Source of the DNA: Chitinophaga sp. XS-30
GTDB lineage: Bacteria; Bacteroidota; Bacteroidia; Chitinophagales; Chitinophagaceae
Assembly: GCF_008086345.1 (NCBI RefSeq)
Contig: NZ_CP043006.1
Span: 124,001 to 188,000 of the forward strand
Direction of reading: 5' to 3'
Length of the DNA: 64,000 bases
Numbering within the stretch: the stretch's first letter is position 1; each line of letters opens with the position of its first letter. Positions 1 through 6,960 of this stretch are shown here, one piece after another. Position numbers and translations under genes: made by a program. Below the pieces are notes generated by a model, which was given only the letters and a program-made list of their open reading frames with translations, searched no databases and was not told where the DNA came from.

Positions 1-211
1 TTAATGCATACATGCGGGTTATCAATACGCCTCCACAACCGCACACAATTGCAATGCACAGGTAAGGTGATACCCCCGTCATATACAGCACCGCAAAAAC
101 CAGCAGGAGCGCCACCAGTCCCGCCCCGAGGTACAGTATATACTGTGCTTTCAGCCCTTTGAACTCCAGCGGTTTGTTTATACCCTTATTGACGTTGTAC
201 ACGGTACTCAT
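1..211 (-). CDS. traF: Conjugative transposon protein TraF (DUF4133), cut by window edge
   Basis: The first 70 codons are visible, read leftward from the ATG at 209-211; the frame is still open at base 1, so the gene is partial. The product opens MSTVYNVNKGINKPLEFKGL, the typical start of DUF4133/TraF proteins, followed by two hydrophobic segments (around residues 28-45 and 50-65). TraF is a small inner-membrane component of the Bacteroidetes conjugation apparatus. It lies 13 bp after the TraE gene in the same orientation, as in CTnDOT-type tra operons, where TraG would follow outside the window. The family call is firm; the detailed role rests on the family. Confidence 0.85.
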   Translation of the reverse strand, partial: MSTVYNVNKGINKPLEFKGLKAQYILYLGAGLVALLLVFAVLYMTGVSPYLCIAIVCGCGGVLITRMYAL

Positions 212-224
212 GTTTGCCTGCGAT

Positions 225-602
225 TTAACCGAGAAAAAATGCCTTTAACACCGTTGCCACTACGATCAGAAAGATGCAGGAGCCAAACCACGCACTCGCC
301 ACTTTACTCGTATCCTGATCGCCACTATTCCATTTCTGAAATACTTTTACCGCTCCCACAAGCCCCAGTAACGCCCCCACCGCATACATGAGATCGGTTC
401 CCGTATCAAAGTAGCCGGAAACTTCGGTGTAAGCCTGTAGTAAACCCTCTTCACCGCTTTGTGCCATCACCTGAATGGCAGAGGAACAGATCAGCACAGT
501 TAGTATCAGCATCCAGGCGCGTTGGATACGGTGTTTACTTGTCAGCGGGCGGATCAATAACCTGCCGGGCCTGACTTTTTTTTCTTTTTCACATTTTTTC
601 AT
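225..602 (-). CDS. traE: Conjugative transposon protein TraE (DUF4134)
   Basis: This is a 125-residue protein. The ATG at 600-602 is preferred over a GTG two codons upstream. After a basic N-terminus there is a signal-like hydrophobic segment (about residues 30-48), then the DUF4134 core with YFDTGTDLMYAVGALLGLVG, VKVFQKW and a C-terminal membrane segment starting AAWFGSCIFL-like. This two-helix, pilin-like architecture is characteristic of TraE of Bacteroidetes conjugative transposons and resembles VirB2-type subunits in size and topology. It is followed by TraF, so this is the start of the transfer operon, with transcription running off the left edge. TraA-TraD equivalents are not present upstream apart from the protein at 642-1154. 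Confidence 0.88.
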   Translation of the reverse strand: MKKCEKEKKVRPGRLLIRPLTSKHRIQRAWMLILTVLICSSAIQVMAQSGEEGLLQAYTEVSGYFDTGTDLMYAVGALLGLVGAVKVFQKWNSGDQDTSKVASAWFGSCIFLIVVATVLKAFFLG

Positions 603-641
603 ACACACATACTATTTAAAAATCAATAATTTATTGGCAGA

Positions 642-1154
642 TCAGGAGGTCGGCGCATCGTCCCAAAGACCGTTCAATTCTTCATCGGTAAGCTCCATAC
701 TGCACCAGGTTTTTGCCCCCTCGGCCATAACGCGATTGATGGCGCGGCGGAAGGCCGGCTTATGTTGCAGTGTAGGATATCGCCGAATCTCCTGACGAAG
801 ACCATTCAGCAATTGCTTGCGAGTACTCCCTTGTCCAGATTGCTGCAGTACAATGGTTACATCGGCTGCAAGCCCCTGAAGTCGTTCGTACTCCTGCTCT
901 GTGTCCGGGCTTTCCCTGCCCTCTCCGTCACCTACTTCATCCAGCCCTGACTCGTTTGCTGCGGCGGTTGCATGCCTGTCGGGCTGCTCCTGCGGCTCCT
1001 CCACGCGCCATCTTCTTTTTGGAATATTGGCGGGGGGCTTACCCTGGCTGTGCCTGTTCTTGCGCCCATAGTTCCAAAACCACCACAGGTAATACAGCAA
1101 CAGGGCACCCCCCAAAATCGTTAATATCGTTTCCCATGAAATTGCTTTTAGCAT
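642..1154 (-). CDS. Conjugation-operon membrane protein of unknown function
   Basis: About 170 residues from the ATG at 1152-1154; a TTG eight codons earlier is possible but less likely. One N-terminal membrane helix (about residues 6-25, ending YYLWWFWNYG) is followed by a basic and acidic low-complexity linker and a helical C-terminal domain of about 90 residues with TRKQLLNGLRQEIRRYPTL and FRRAINRVMAE. I do not recognise a named family. Position directly upstream of traE with about 40 bp spacing, on the same strand, places it at the head of the tra operon, where TraD-like accessory proteins occur in related elements. A role in transfer is therefore inferred from context only. Confidence 0.6.
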   Translation of the reverse strand: MLKAISWETILTILGGALLLYYLWWFWNYGRKNRHSQGKPPANIPKRRWRVEEPQEQPDRHATAAANESGLDEVGDGEGRESPDTEQEYERLQGLAADVTIVLQQSGQGSTRKQLLNGLRQEIRRYPTLQHKPAFRRAINRVMAEGAKTWCSMELTDEELNGLWDDAPTS

Positions 1155-1252
1155 AACTGGTATTTTATCGTTTTGCAATAATCACAGGGCAAAGATGGTG
1201 TTGGCGAGAAGCGATATTTCACTAAAAATCACGGCGGGAAGAAAAAAAGGAA

Positions 1253-2092
1253 TCAGTCTTTCATATCAAGATAGCGCTCCAGGTTGAGCTGCATCGTTTG
1301 ACAGAATGCGGACCGGGCCTTTTTTCGCTGGCCGATCTCTTCAAATACTTTATGAATATTGGAATAACGCACACCGAAGAAGGCACAGCAATGATCTGCC
1401 AGTTCCCGCAAGGAAATGCTGCCGTTGTTGATGACGCCACTGGCATACCAGGCTAGTATTTGTTCAGCGAAGTCCACTTTTTTACCGGTAAACCGGAGGT
1501 TGGTTTCAGGTAGTGTTTGCTGAGGATTGGCCTCCATTTCATGATCCAGCCACCAGATTTTATGTTCTAAATCCTGTTGCAACTGGTCATAGGCTTTGAT
1601 GCAGGCAAGGGTATGGCTCATGGGCGCGTTGTAGGCGTCACCGTATAACAGAAACTCATCGGCTGCAGCGCCGGGTAGCGGGCCTGCAACGGGCATAAAA
1701 TAATAAGCATCCAGGTGGGTTGCTTCCAGCCGGTAGTAGCGGACGAACTCGGCGTGGGATACGTAAAAAGCATGTATCTTCTGTTGTTCCTGCCGGTAAT
1801 AGGCGCGGATATGCTCCCTGCCCGTCACCGGGCATGCCTGCTCTATGCGCAGGAGCCGGTGGTAATAAATCAGCCGGTAATCCAGTTCCGGCTTAACCGT
1901 TTTGTAAAAATAGATGGCTTCCTTGTCGGTGCTAAAAGGATGCGCATCCTGGTAGGCTTTTAACAGAGAAATGGCCCTCTGGACTTCCTCCAGGCAACCG
2001 GCAATTCTTTTGAACGAATGGAGTTCTTTTAGTGTGAGCTTTTCAATCTCTTTGATCAGCTCGGCTATCAATGCACTGGGAGACTGAGACAT
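1253..2092 (-). CDS. rteC: RteC domain-containing regulatory protein
   Basis: The 279-residue product matches the RteC family in length and layout: an N-terminal helical region (LIKEIEKLTLKELHSFKRI), a central Tyr-rich stretch (YFYKTVKPELDYRLIYYHRL) and a C-terminal winged-helix-like part (SLRELADHCCAFFGV, then YSNIHKVFEEIGQRKKAR). In CTnDOT, RteC activates the excision operon in response to RteA/RteB; those two-component partners are not in this window. The gene lies just upstream of the tra genes. An inverted repeat and a series of phased TTACC repeats sit immediately upstream (2101-2185), suggesting regulated expression. Family assignment is good; the regulatory target is inferred. Confidence 0.82.
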   Translation of the reverse strand: MSQSPSALIAELIKEIEKLTLKELHSFKRIAGCLEEVQRAISLLKAYQDAHPFSTDKEAIYFYKTVKPELDYRLIYYHRLLRIEQACPVTGREHIRAYYRQEQQKIHAFYVSHAEFVRYYRLEATHLDAYYFMPVAGPLPGAAADEFLLYGDAYNAPMSHTLACIKAYDQLQQDLEHKIWWLDHEMEANPQQTLPETNLRFTGKKVDFAEQILAWYASGVINNGSISLRELADHCCAFFGVRYSNIHKVFEEIGQRKKARSAFCQTMQLNLERYLDMKD

Positions 2093-2100
2093 GGCTGGAT

Positions 2101-2185
2101 TGTTTTGGTGTACGTTAAAATTACCACCAAAACATCCTTATATATTGATTACCAGAATGTTACCGTCCATTACCAATCATTACCA
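2101..2185 (-). promoter_or_regulatory. Candidate control region of rteC: inverted repeat plus phased TTACC iterons
   Basis: A perfect 10-bp inverted repeat, TGTTTTGGTG (2101-2110) and CACCAAAACA (2125-2134), begins 8 bp upstream of the rteC ATG. Copies of the heptamer ATTACCA, one as GTTACCG, start at 2120, 2148, 2159, 2169 and 2179. The last four are 11, 10 and 10 bp apart, so they lie on one face of the helix. This is the form expected of binding sites for a regulator acting on rteC. Which protein binds is unknown. Confidence 0.5.
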
Positions 2186-2218
2186 TTTGTAGAATAAATT
2201 ACCTGTTCTCAGGTGAGA

Positions 2219-3424
2219 TCAGTTGGTGCGGACCGTTTCATCCTCCAACGCTTTTTTTACTTTATCGACCCATTCCACAATACCGGTTTTTGCCGTTCTT
2301 ACATTGGTAGCTCTGCTGTAATACTGCGTATGAAAAGAACTTTCGAGTATGGTCTTATCGCTGACGGACGAAAAGTTATTGGCAAAGAAACGAATGATCT
2401 CTCCAGGTTTGGCATCCGGGAAGAAACCCACCGATTCCAGTGTGCTGGCGAGTTGTGCCAGTTGCAGGGAGGATAAAGGCACTTTTAAGATGGTTTGCGA
2501 AGATCTGTCAACCTGGGTAGTGGCCAGCTCCTTAAGGTTTTCGCTGTCGATTAAATACTGGTATTCTTCTTCTATTACAGCAAGAGCCTGGTTAATGATA
2601 GAAGGCTGGCCGGGAAGCAATGCCACATGGGGCATCTGATGCAAACGGCGCAGCGTGCTTACATACCAATTTACTTTTTCGATTTTCTCCGAAAGGGTGG
2701 GCAGTTCCTCCAGTTTATCGTGCAGCCTTCCCGTACAATAAATACGGTACTCCACATTGTTAAAATTTAAGTAGTATAATTTATAATGCACCTGCCAGTT
2801 CATATCCTCTTCCGGTTTCATATCCAGCAATGGCAACCATTCTTTAATGAATGTTTGAAAGTACAGCAGTTCCCTGTATGTATATTGGCTATGGTTACGT
2901 TTCAGAAATTCGTTTATGGGGCGAAAAGCAATATCCAGTAAATGCGCATCAATTTCCGGACGCTGATAGAGCCGTTTTAATTCTAGCAAATTTCCAGCGA
3001 TGCTTGCTTTTTCTTTTTGCAGGAAGAATTGCGGAAGCGGTAAATCCTGATCAATAAATGCGTTGTAGTATTTTAGAAGATGTACCAAAACTCTTTCCAG
3101 ATAGGTGAGTAACATTTGATAAAATTCATTGGTAGAAGAGGGGTCTCTGCCAACAGTATTTTGGCTTTCGTCTTCAATGGAATCAATTAGTCGAAGGAGG
3201 TCGAGGAAATTCAACTGAATATATCTTTCAGCAACTTTGGGCTTTAGCAAATGGAAATTAGATTGAAATTTTTTCTGAATCCGGGATGTTTCTGCATGCA
3301 GGTATTCGTGCCAACTTTGCCAGTCGGCCTCAGAAGGGGGAGTAAGAACATTTTTTATCTGAGGTCTCAGATTTTCCATGAAATTTTCAAGCTCATGGAT
3401 TTCCAAAGTCAACATAGTGCTCAT
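2219..3424 (-). CDS. Hypothetical protein in conjugative element, upstream of rteC
   Basis: About 401 residues when started at the ATG at 3422-3424 (product MSTMLTLEIHELENF); a longer reading to 3460 adds twelve codons without support. It is mostly helical, without signal peptide or membrane segment. The last 110 residues (TILKVPLSSLQLAQLASTLE, GEIIRFFANNF, TILESSFHTQYY) resemble a C-terminal domain that recurs in Bacteroidetes mobile-element proteins, with the pattern of a hydrophobic layer, a 'FFANNFSS' turn and a terminal helix. I cannot name a function. It shares strand with rteC, 126 bp away, and could be a regulator or accessory factor of the element. Confidence 0.65.
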   Translation of the reverse strand: MSTMLTLEIHELENFMENLRPQIKNVLTPPSEADWQSWHEYLHAETSRIQKKFQSNFHLLKPKVAERYIQLNFLDLLRLIDSIEDESQNTVGRDPSSTNEFYQMLLTYLERVLVHLLKYYNAFIDQDLPLPQFFLQKEKASIAGNLLELKRLYQRPEIDAHLLDIAFRPINEFLKRNHSQYTYRELLYFQTFIKEWLPLLDMKPEEDMNWQVHYKLYYLNFNNVEYRIYCTGRLHDKLEELPTLSEKIEKVNWYVSTLRRLHQMPHVALLPGQPSIINQALAVIEEEYQYLIDSENLKELATTQVDRSSQTILKVPLSSLQLAQLASTLESVGFFPDAKPGEIIRFFANNFSSVSDKTILESSFHTQYYSRATNVRTAKTGIVEWVDKVKKALEDETVRTN

Positions 3425-3721
3425 TTTAAGGTTTAACAAACTAACCCGCCCCCTACACATATCAGTAAACTGATCTGCAAGGTGCTGCCATTTATTTCTA
3501 CGGTTAACTCATTGCCGGAACTAAGTGCCGGCGAAAATGTAGGGTACTCGGAGTAATTCGGATGGGACTTTTGTACGCTGCAATTTCCACCTTTCACTTT
3601 GAGGACGTAATATATTAAATAATAATTACTTATCAAAATATAGGGTCATTCCATAGGGTATTATGACAGACTGAGAACTCTGATTATAACCTCGTGTTCG
3701 GAGGACGATTTTTTCCAAACA

Positions 3722-3967
3722 CTATGTGCAGGTATGCAGGATAGCGGTATTCTTCATTCTTACAGAAGCGTAATACAACGCAGCGGTAATATCTTCTTTC
3801 TCCAATATCGGATGCTGATTAAGTATCTCCTCACTACTCATGCCATCTGCCAATAACTCTAAAATATCTCCGACAGGGAAACGCAGCCCCCTGATGGTAG
3901 GCCTGCCTCCCATTAGCCCAGGTGTCATTGTAACGCGATGTAAAGTATGTTGCCGGTGGGTGTTCAT
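3722..3967 (-). CDS. DUF433 family protein (orphan antitoxin-like)
   Basis: The 81-residue product carries the DUF433 core: RVTMTPGLMGGRPTIRGLRF, then VGDILELLADGMSSEEIL and ITAALYYASVRMKN. DUF433 proteins are winged-helix DNA-binding antitoxins, usually followed by a PIN-like toxin of the DUF5615 type. Here the toxin position (below 3722 on the same strand) has no such gene; the next gene begins 298 bp away and is unrelated. It therefore looks like a solitary antitoxin or a repurposed regulator. The C-terminus is slightly different from the usual short ending. Confidence 0.72.
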   Translation of the reverse strand: MNTHRQHTLHRVTMTPGLMGGRPTIRGLRFPVGDILELLADGMSSEEILNQHPILEKEDITAALYYASVRMKNTAILHTCT

Positions 3968-4087
3968 ACTGCAAAAGTAAACAATCTATTTATTGCCTTG
4001 CCGAAAGTGACTGGCTTCATTGCACATTGACAGGTTTATTTTCAGCTTCTTTTACCAATTTGCCCTTACACACAAAAACATTAAATT

Positions 4088-4510
4088 ATGTCAACTATAA
4101 GCCTTTTAAGCAGCTATGAAGCCATTCTCTCACTTCAATCCGTTTGCTATTCTATCATTACGGACCAGATCCACCGGGGAATTACTAAAAAACAGTTGGT
4201 TCAGTTCAAGGATGTTCTTGACATTACGTTTTCAGAATTGGCCGGGTTACTCCATGTGACTGACCGCACACTCTACCTAAAGAATAACGAAGACGTGCTT
4301 TCGGAAACTCTGGCTGATCATGCCTTTTCCATTGCACAGATATATAGCATCGTATATAATGCTTTCTTAAATAAAAAGAAGGCTGACAGGTGGATGAGGT
4401 TAAAGTCAAAGGCATTTGGTGACAAATCAGCCATGGAACTATGCAAAAGCATCGTTGGCAGGGAGGCTGTAGCACAAGAAATAATGCGCCTTAGGATGGG
4501 GTTATATTAA
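4088..4510 (+). CDS. Xre/MbcA/ParS-type antitoxin (DUF2384-like), without RES toxin
   Basis: The 140-residue protein has an N-terminal HTH region (GITKKQLVQFKDVLDITFSE, then LAGLLHVTDRTLYLKNNEDV) and a C-terminal toxin-binding-like part (RWMRLKSKAFGDKSAMELCK, ending in RMGLY). This matches the Xre-like antitoxins of the MbcA/ParS family, which normally sit directly upstream of a RES-domain NAD-degrading toxin. No RES gene follows; 330 bp of mostly repeat DNA comes next. With the DUF433 gene 120 bp away on the other strand, this gives two orphan antitoxin-like genes side by side. The family call is moderate because the sequence is divergent. Confidence 0.65.
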   Translation: MSTISLLSSYEAILSLQSVCYSIITDQIHRGITKKQLVQFKDVLDITFSELAGLLHVTDRTLYLKNNEDVLSETLADHAFSIAQIYSIVYNAFLNKKKADRWMRLKSKAFGDKSAMELCKSIVGREAVAQEIMRLRMGLY

Positions 4511-4618
4511 ATCGCGGCAATTTCCATAAGCGCATAGAAAAGTGGGTCAGGAATGGCCCACACTGAAGATCAATCATATCTGTTGAAAAAATTTGAATGC
4601 TTGTAATCTCATTTCGTG

Positions 4619-4772
4619 CCATTGTCATGTCTTCTGACCAACCAGTACAAAGCGAGCGTAACATATTACTCACTCAAATCGGTCATCTTTCTTTTATCTT
4701 CCTGCTATTGCTCCTACCTTGTACATGGAATCGATACGTTCTACATGTCGGTCAGAAGACACGACATGGAAT
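4619..4772. repeat. Palindromic interspersed repeat, copy A (paired arms)
   Basis: The left arm is at 4619-4643, with core TGTCTTCTGACC at 4628-4639. An inverted right arm is at 4745-4772, with core GGTCAGAAGACA at 4750-4761. The arms share a consensus of about 27 bp, ATTCCWGGTCGTGTCTTCTG followed by ACCGACC. The first 55 bp inside the left arm (ACCAGTACA through TCGGTCATCTT) nearly repeat in copy B, so this is a true element and not a chance hairpin. No ORF inside is convincing. Confidence 0.75.
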
Positions 4773-4840
4773 TCCGACTGCTAACAAAAAAAATCAAGAA
4801 AAAATGAATAAATAATTTTCTTCACATTTCATTAACGGAC

Positions 4841-5068
4841 TTACCTTTTTTTTAAAACAGTGTCTGGACTGCCTAAGTCCAACTTAAAATCTCCGTACTT
4901 AATTCCTGCGATAACTGAACCACTAAGCATCGTAAGTAACCCCGCACCGACTGCGATCAGGAAAATGCTATCGATTTTCAAAGACAAAGAATCCTGAAAC
5001 GCCGATAGCGCTGCAATGACAAATGAGCTTACAATTAATATCCATATTTTTAGTCTCCTCACCATCAT
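4841..5068 (-). CDS. Small two-helix membrane protein, hypothetical
   Basis: A 75-residue ORF starting MMVRRLKIWILIV. Two hydrophobic segments are visible (about residues 8-22 and 34-56, the latter with LIAVGAGLLTMLSGSVIAGI), then a polar tail ending LKKR. No family is recognised. It sits between repeat copies A and B, which are about 70 and 125 bp away on either side. It could be a real small membrane protein or a fortuitous ORF; the even hydrophobic pattern and double ATG favour a gene, but there is no homology evidence here. Confidence 0.4.
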   Translation of the reverse strand: MMVRRLKIWILIVSSFVIAALSAFQDSLSLKIDSIFLIAVGAGLLTMLSGSVIAGIKYGDFKLDLGSPDTVLKKR

Positions 5069-5160
5069 GGTCCATTATCCTTTACTTTCCGGGAATCTTT
5101 TTGTATGACAATGTGGTCGTGTCCACTGTCAGATGCCGTTGTCATGCTTGCTGCTTGAAG

Positions 5161-5185
5161 CCGTTGCTGTGTCTTCTGACCAGCA
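5161..5185 (+). repeat. Single arm of the palindromic interspersed repeat
   Basis: The core TGTCTTCTGACC is at 5170-5181, followed by AGCAATCTA. It lies immediately in front of copy B in the same direction and has no inverted partner of its own. A degenerate relative with the same following bases (CTGACCAGCAATCT) occurs at about 16730-16745. Confidence 0.6.
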
Positions 5186-5192
5186 ATCTAAA

Positions 5193-5343
5193 TTCCTGGT
5201 TGTGTCTTCTGACCAACCAGTACAGAGCGAGCGTGACATATTACCCAATCAAATCGGTCATCTTGCTTATAATTCTGGATATTCTGTGACTTCCATATCC
5301 CATTCTCGTTTGTACATGTCGGTCAGCAGACACGACATGGAAT
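5193..5343. repeat. Palindromic interspersed repeat, copy B (paired arms)
   Basis: The left arm is at 5193-5218 (ATTCCTGGTTGTGTCTTCTG, then ACCAACC). The inverted right arm is at 5316-5343, with one change in the core (GGTCAGCAGACA at 5321-5332). The inner 55 bp next to the left arm match copy A with only a few changes, while the middle diverges. Total length is about 150 bp, like copy A. It ends about 20 bp before the susD stop codon. Confidence 0.75.
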
Positions 5344-5360
5344 GCGGTGAGAATACGCAA

Positions 5361-6737
5361 CTATTTTTCCCAGCCCGGATTTTGCGCAATACCCGTTTGC
5401 TCAATTATATCGTCCGGAATAGGAAAGGTGTATTTGTAGCTATTAGGCTCCAGCGTATAAGTAGTTCCGTCAACTGTACGGGTAAGCGTAACGGCAAAAC
5501 GCGGATCACGATTCAGACGCCGTAAGTCGCTCCAACGCACGTTGCGGAGAATGAGTTCCTTTTTTCGCTCTGTCAATACTTTTCGAAGTGCATCTTCTGG
5601 ATCAGTAGCAGTAATCTCGGGATAAGGAACATTCATATCCCACCTTTTCCTCATGAGTGCATTGAGATCTTCCATAGCATTGCTAACATTTCTGTCACGA
5701 GCGTAACACTCGGCTCTAATTAAGTACAATTCGTCCGTCGCCAATCCGCAGAAAAGGTTTGCTGTAGTGCCTTCGTAATTTCCCTTGAACGTAATATTGC
5801 CGGTACTCGCGTTTACTCTAAAAAATCGTGTTTTTCTAAGATCATCAGCATCATATTGGTCGTATAAACTCTTTTCTATTAAGCAATTTGATGTCAAAAA
5901 TGGATCACTAAAGTATGCATGAAATATCACCTCTGCATTGTATCTTCCAATATTGCTGTTGGTGGCAGGTAGATTATTATAATCATACAAGGTTGAATAG
6001 ATAGAAAGGGCTTCTGTTGAATACTTGAGTGCATTGTCGTAATCCTCCATACTCAGATAAATTCTGGCTAACAATGCCAGTACTGCGGATTTTGAAGCCC
6101 GGGTCAATAGATCCGGTCTGTCAGGTAGCAAATCTTTAGCTTCTAATAAGTCGCCCAAAATTCGATCATAAGTTTGCTGAGTAGTTGCTCTTTTAGACGC
6201 TATTGTAATATCTGAAGTGAGCCTTAAAATAACGCCTGGCATACTATTATCCCCATTTAGGTTATAGGGAGGTGCAAATATTCTCGATACTTCATAAAAA
6301 CTAATGGCTCTTTGAAAAAGAGCTTGGCCCTTTATATTTTTGTATTCTATATTTTGAGTCCGATCTGAAAACTGCGTTGACTGTAGCCCATCCAATATTA
6401 TATTGCAATATAATATTCTTTCATAGATTCGTCCCCACCCTGTGGAGGAGCCTATATAACGTACTGTTTTCGACCAGATATAGCTATCTGTAAAAACACT
6501 CTTCGCTCTATTTTGGTAACTAATGTCTGTTATAAAATGACCATCACTACCTATTTCACCATTTGAGGTTGACGTGTTTGTCATCATAGCTACATTATCA
6601 AGCATGCCCTGAAAGTCTGCTAGCGTAGTGGGCACAGTAAGAGATTTGTCTGTTTTGGCTTCCAACCAATCTTTGGAACAAGATGTTAGTATTGTGATTA
6701 AGCATGCCAATAGGTAGTATGTATGTTGTTTTTTCAT
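5361..6737 (-). CDS. SusD/RagB family nutrient-binding outer membrane lipoprotein
   Basis: A 458-residue protein with a lipoprotein signal (LLACLITILTSC, lipidated Cys about residue 20) and the SusD layout: an N-terminal region starting DWLEAKTDKSLTVPTTLADF, TPR-like helices (LARIYLSMEDYDNALKYSTE) and a typical C-terminal part with ELYLIRAECYARD, ERKKELILRNVRWSDLRRLN and the closing YTFPIPDDII. SusD proteins cap the SusC barrel at the cell surface and deliver a glycan or peptide ligand. The ligand here is not evident, as no glycoside hydrolase or peptidase is nearby. The partner SusC is directly upstream, but the 223-bp gap between them holds two repeat arms. Confidence 0.9.
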   Translation of the reverse strand: MKKQHTYYLLACLITILTSCSKDWLEAKTDKSLTVPTTLADFQGMLDNVAMMTNTSTSNGEIGSDGHFITDISYQNRAKSVFTDSYIWSKTVRYIGSSTGWGRIYERILYCNIILDGLQSTQFSDRTQNIEYKNIKGQALFQRAISFYEVSRIFAPPYNLNGDNSMPGVILRLTSDITIASKRATTQQTYDRILGDLLEAKDLLPDRPDLLTRASKSAVLALLARIYLSMEDYDNALKYSTEALSIYSTLYDYNNLPATNSNIGRYNAEVIFHAYFSDPFLTSNCLIEKSLYDQYDADDLRKTRFFRVNASTGNITFKGNYEGTTANLFCGLATDELYLIRAECYARDRNVSNAMEDLNALMRKRWDMNVPYPEITATDPEDALRKVLTERKKELILRNVRWSDLRRLNRDPRFAVTLTRTVDGTTYTLEPNSYKYTFPIPDDIIEQTGIAQNPGWEK

Positions 6738-6840
6738 AAATTTCCATATTACGATGTTAAGGTTAAGTTCATAATAGATATGTTATTGCTCGTTTTTTCC
6801 TCATCTTTCATTTCCTGTCGGTGTTCTCGCCTCGCGGATG

Positions 6841-6866
6841 CCCCGGTCGTGTCTTCTGACCGAACC
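6841..6866 (+). repeat. Palindromic repeat arm in the susC-susD gap (first)
   Basis: This arm reads CCCCGGTCGTGTCTTCTGAC then CGAACC, with the core at 6850-6861. It lies between the susC stop (6961) and the susD start (6737) and has no inverted partner. Only one further arm, in the same direction, follows. Confidence 0.6.
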
Positions 6867-6890
6867 GGAACAAATATTCACTTCCTATCT

Positions 6891-6916
6891 GCCGTGGTTG
6901 TGTCTTCTGACCAACT
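6891..6916 (+). repeat. Palindromic repeat arm in the susC-susD gap (second)
   Basis: This is a direct repeat of the arm at 6841-6866, with core TGTCTTCTGACC at 6901-6912, 51 bp further on. Both arms would be transcribed antisense within a susC-susD message. Confidence 0.6.
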
Positions 6917-6960
6917 ACTTTCCGTTCTGCTTAGTCTGGATATGCTGGTCGGACAATAAT

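Noticed and set aside
3433..3636. 67-residue minus-strand ORF
   Set aside because: No signal, domain or spacing evidence; part of the gap before the 401-residue gene.
4597..4815. Two overlapping small plus-strand ORFs
   Set aside because: They are made of repeat copy A sequence and lack gene features.
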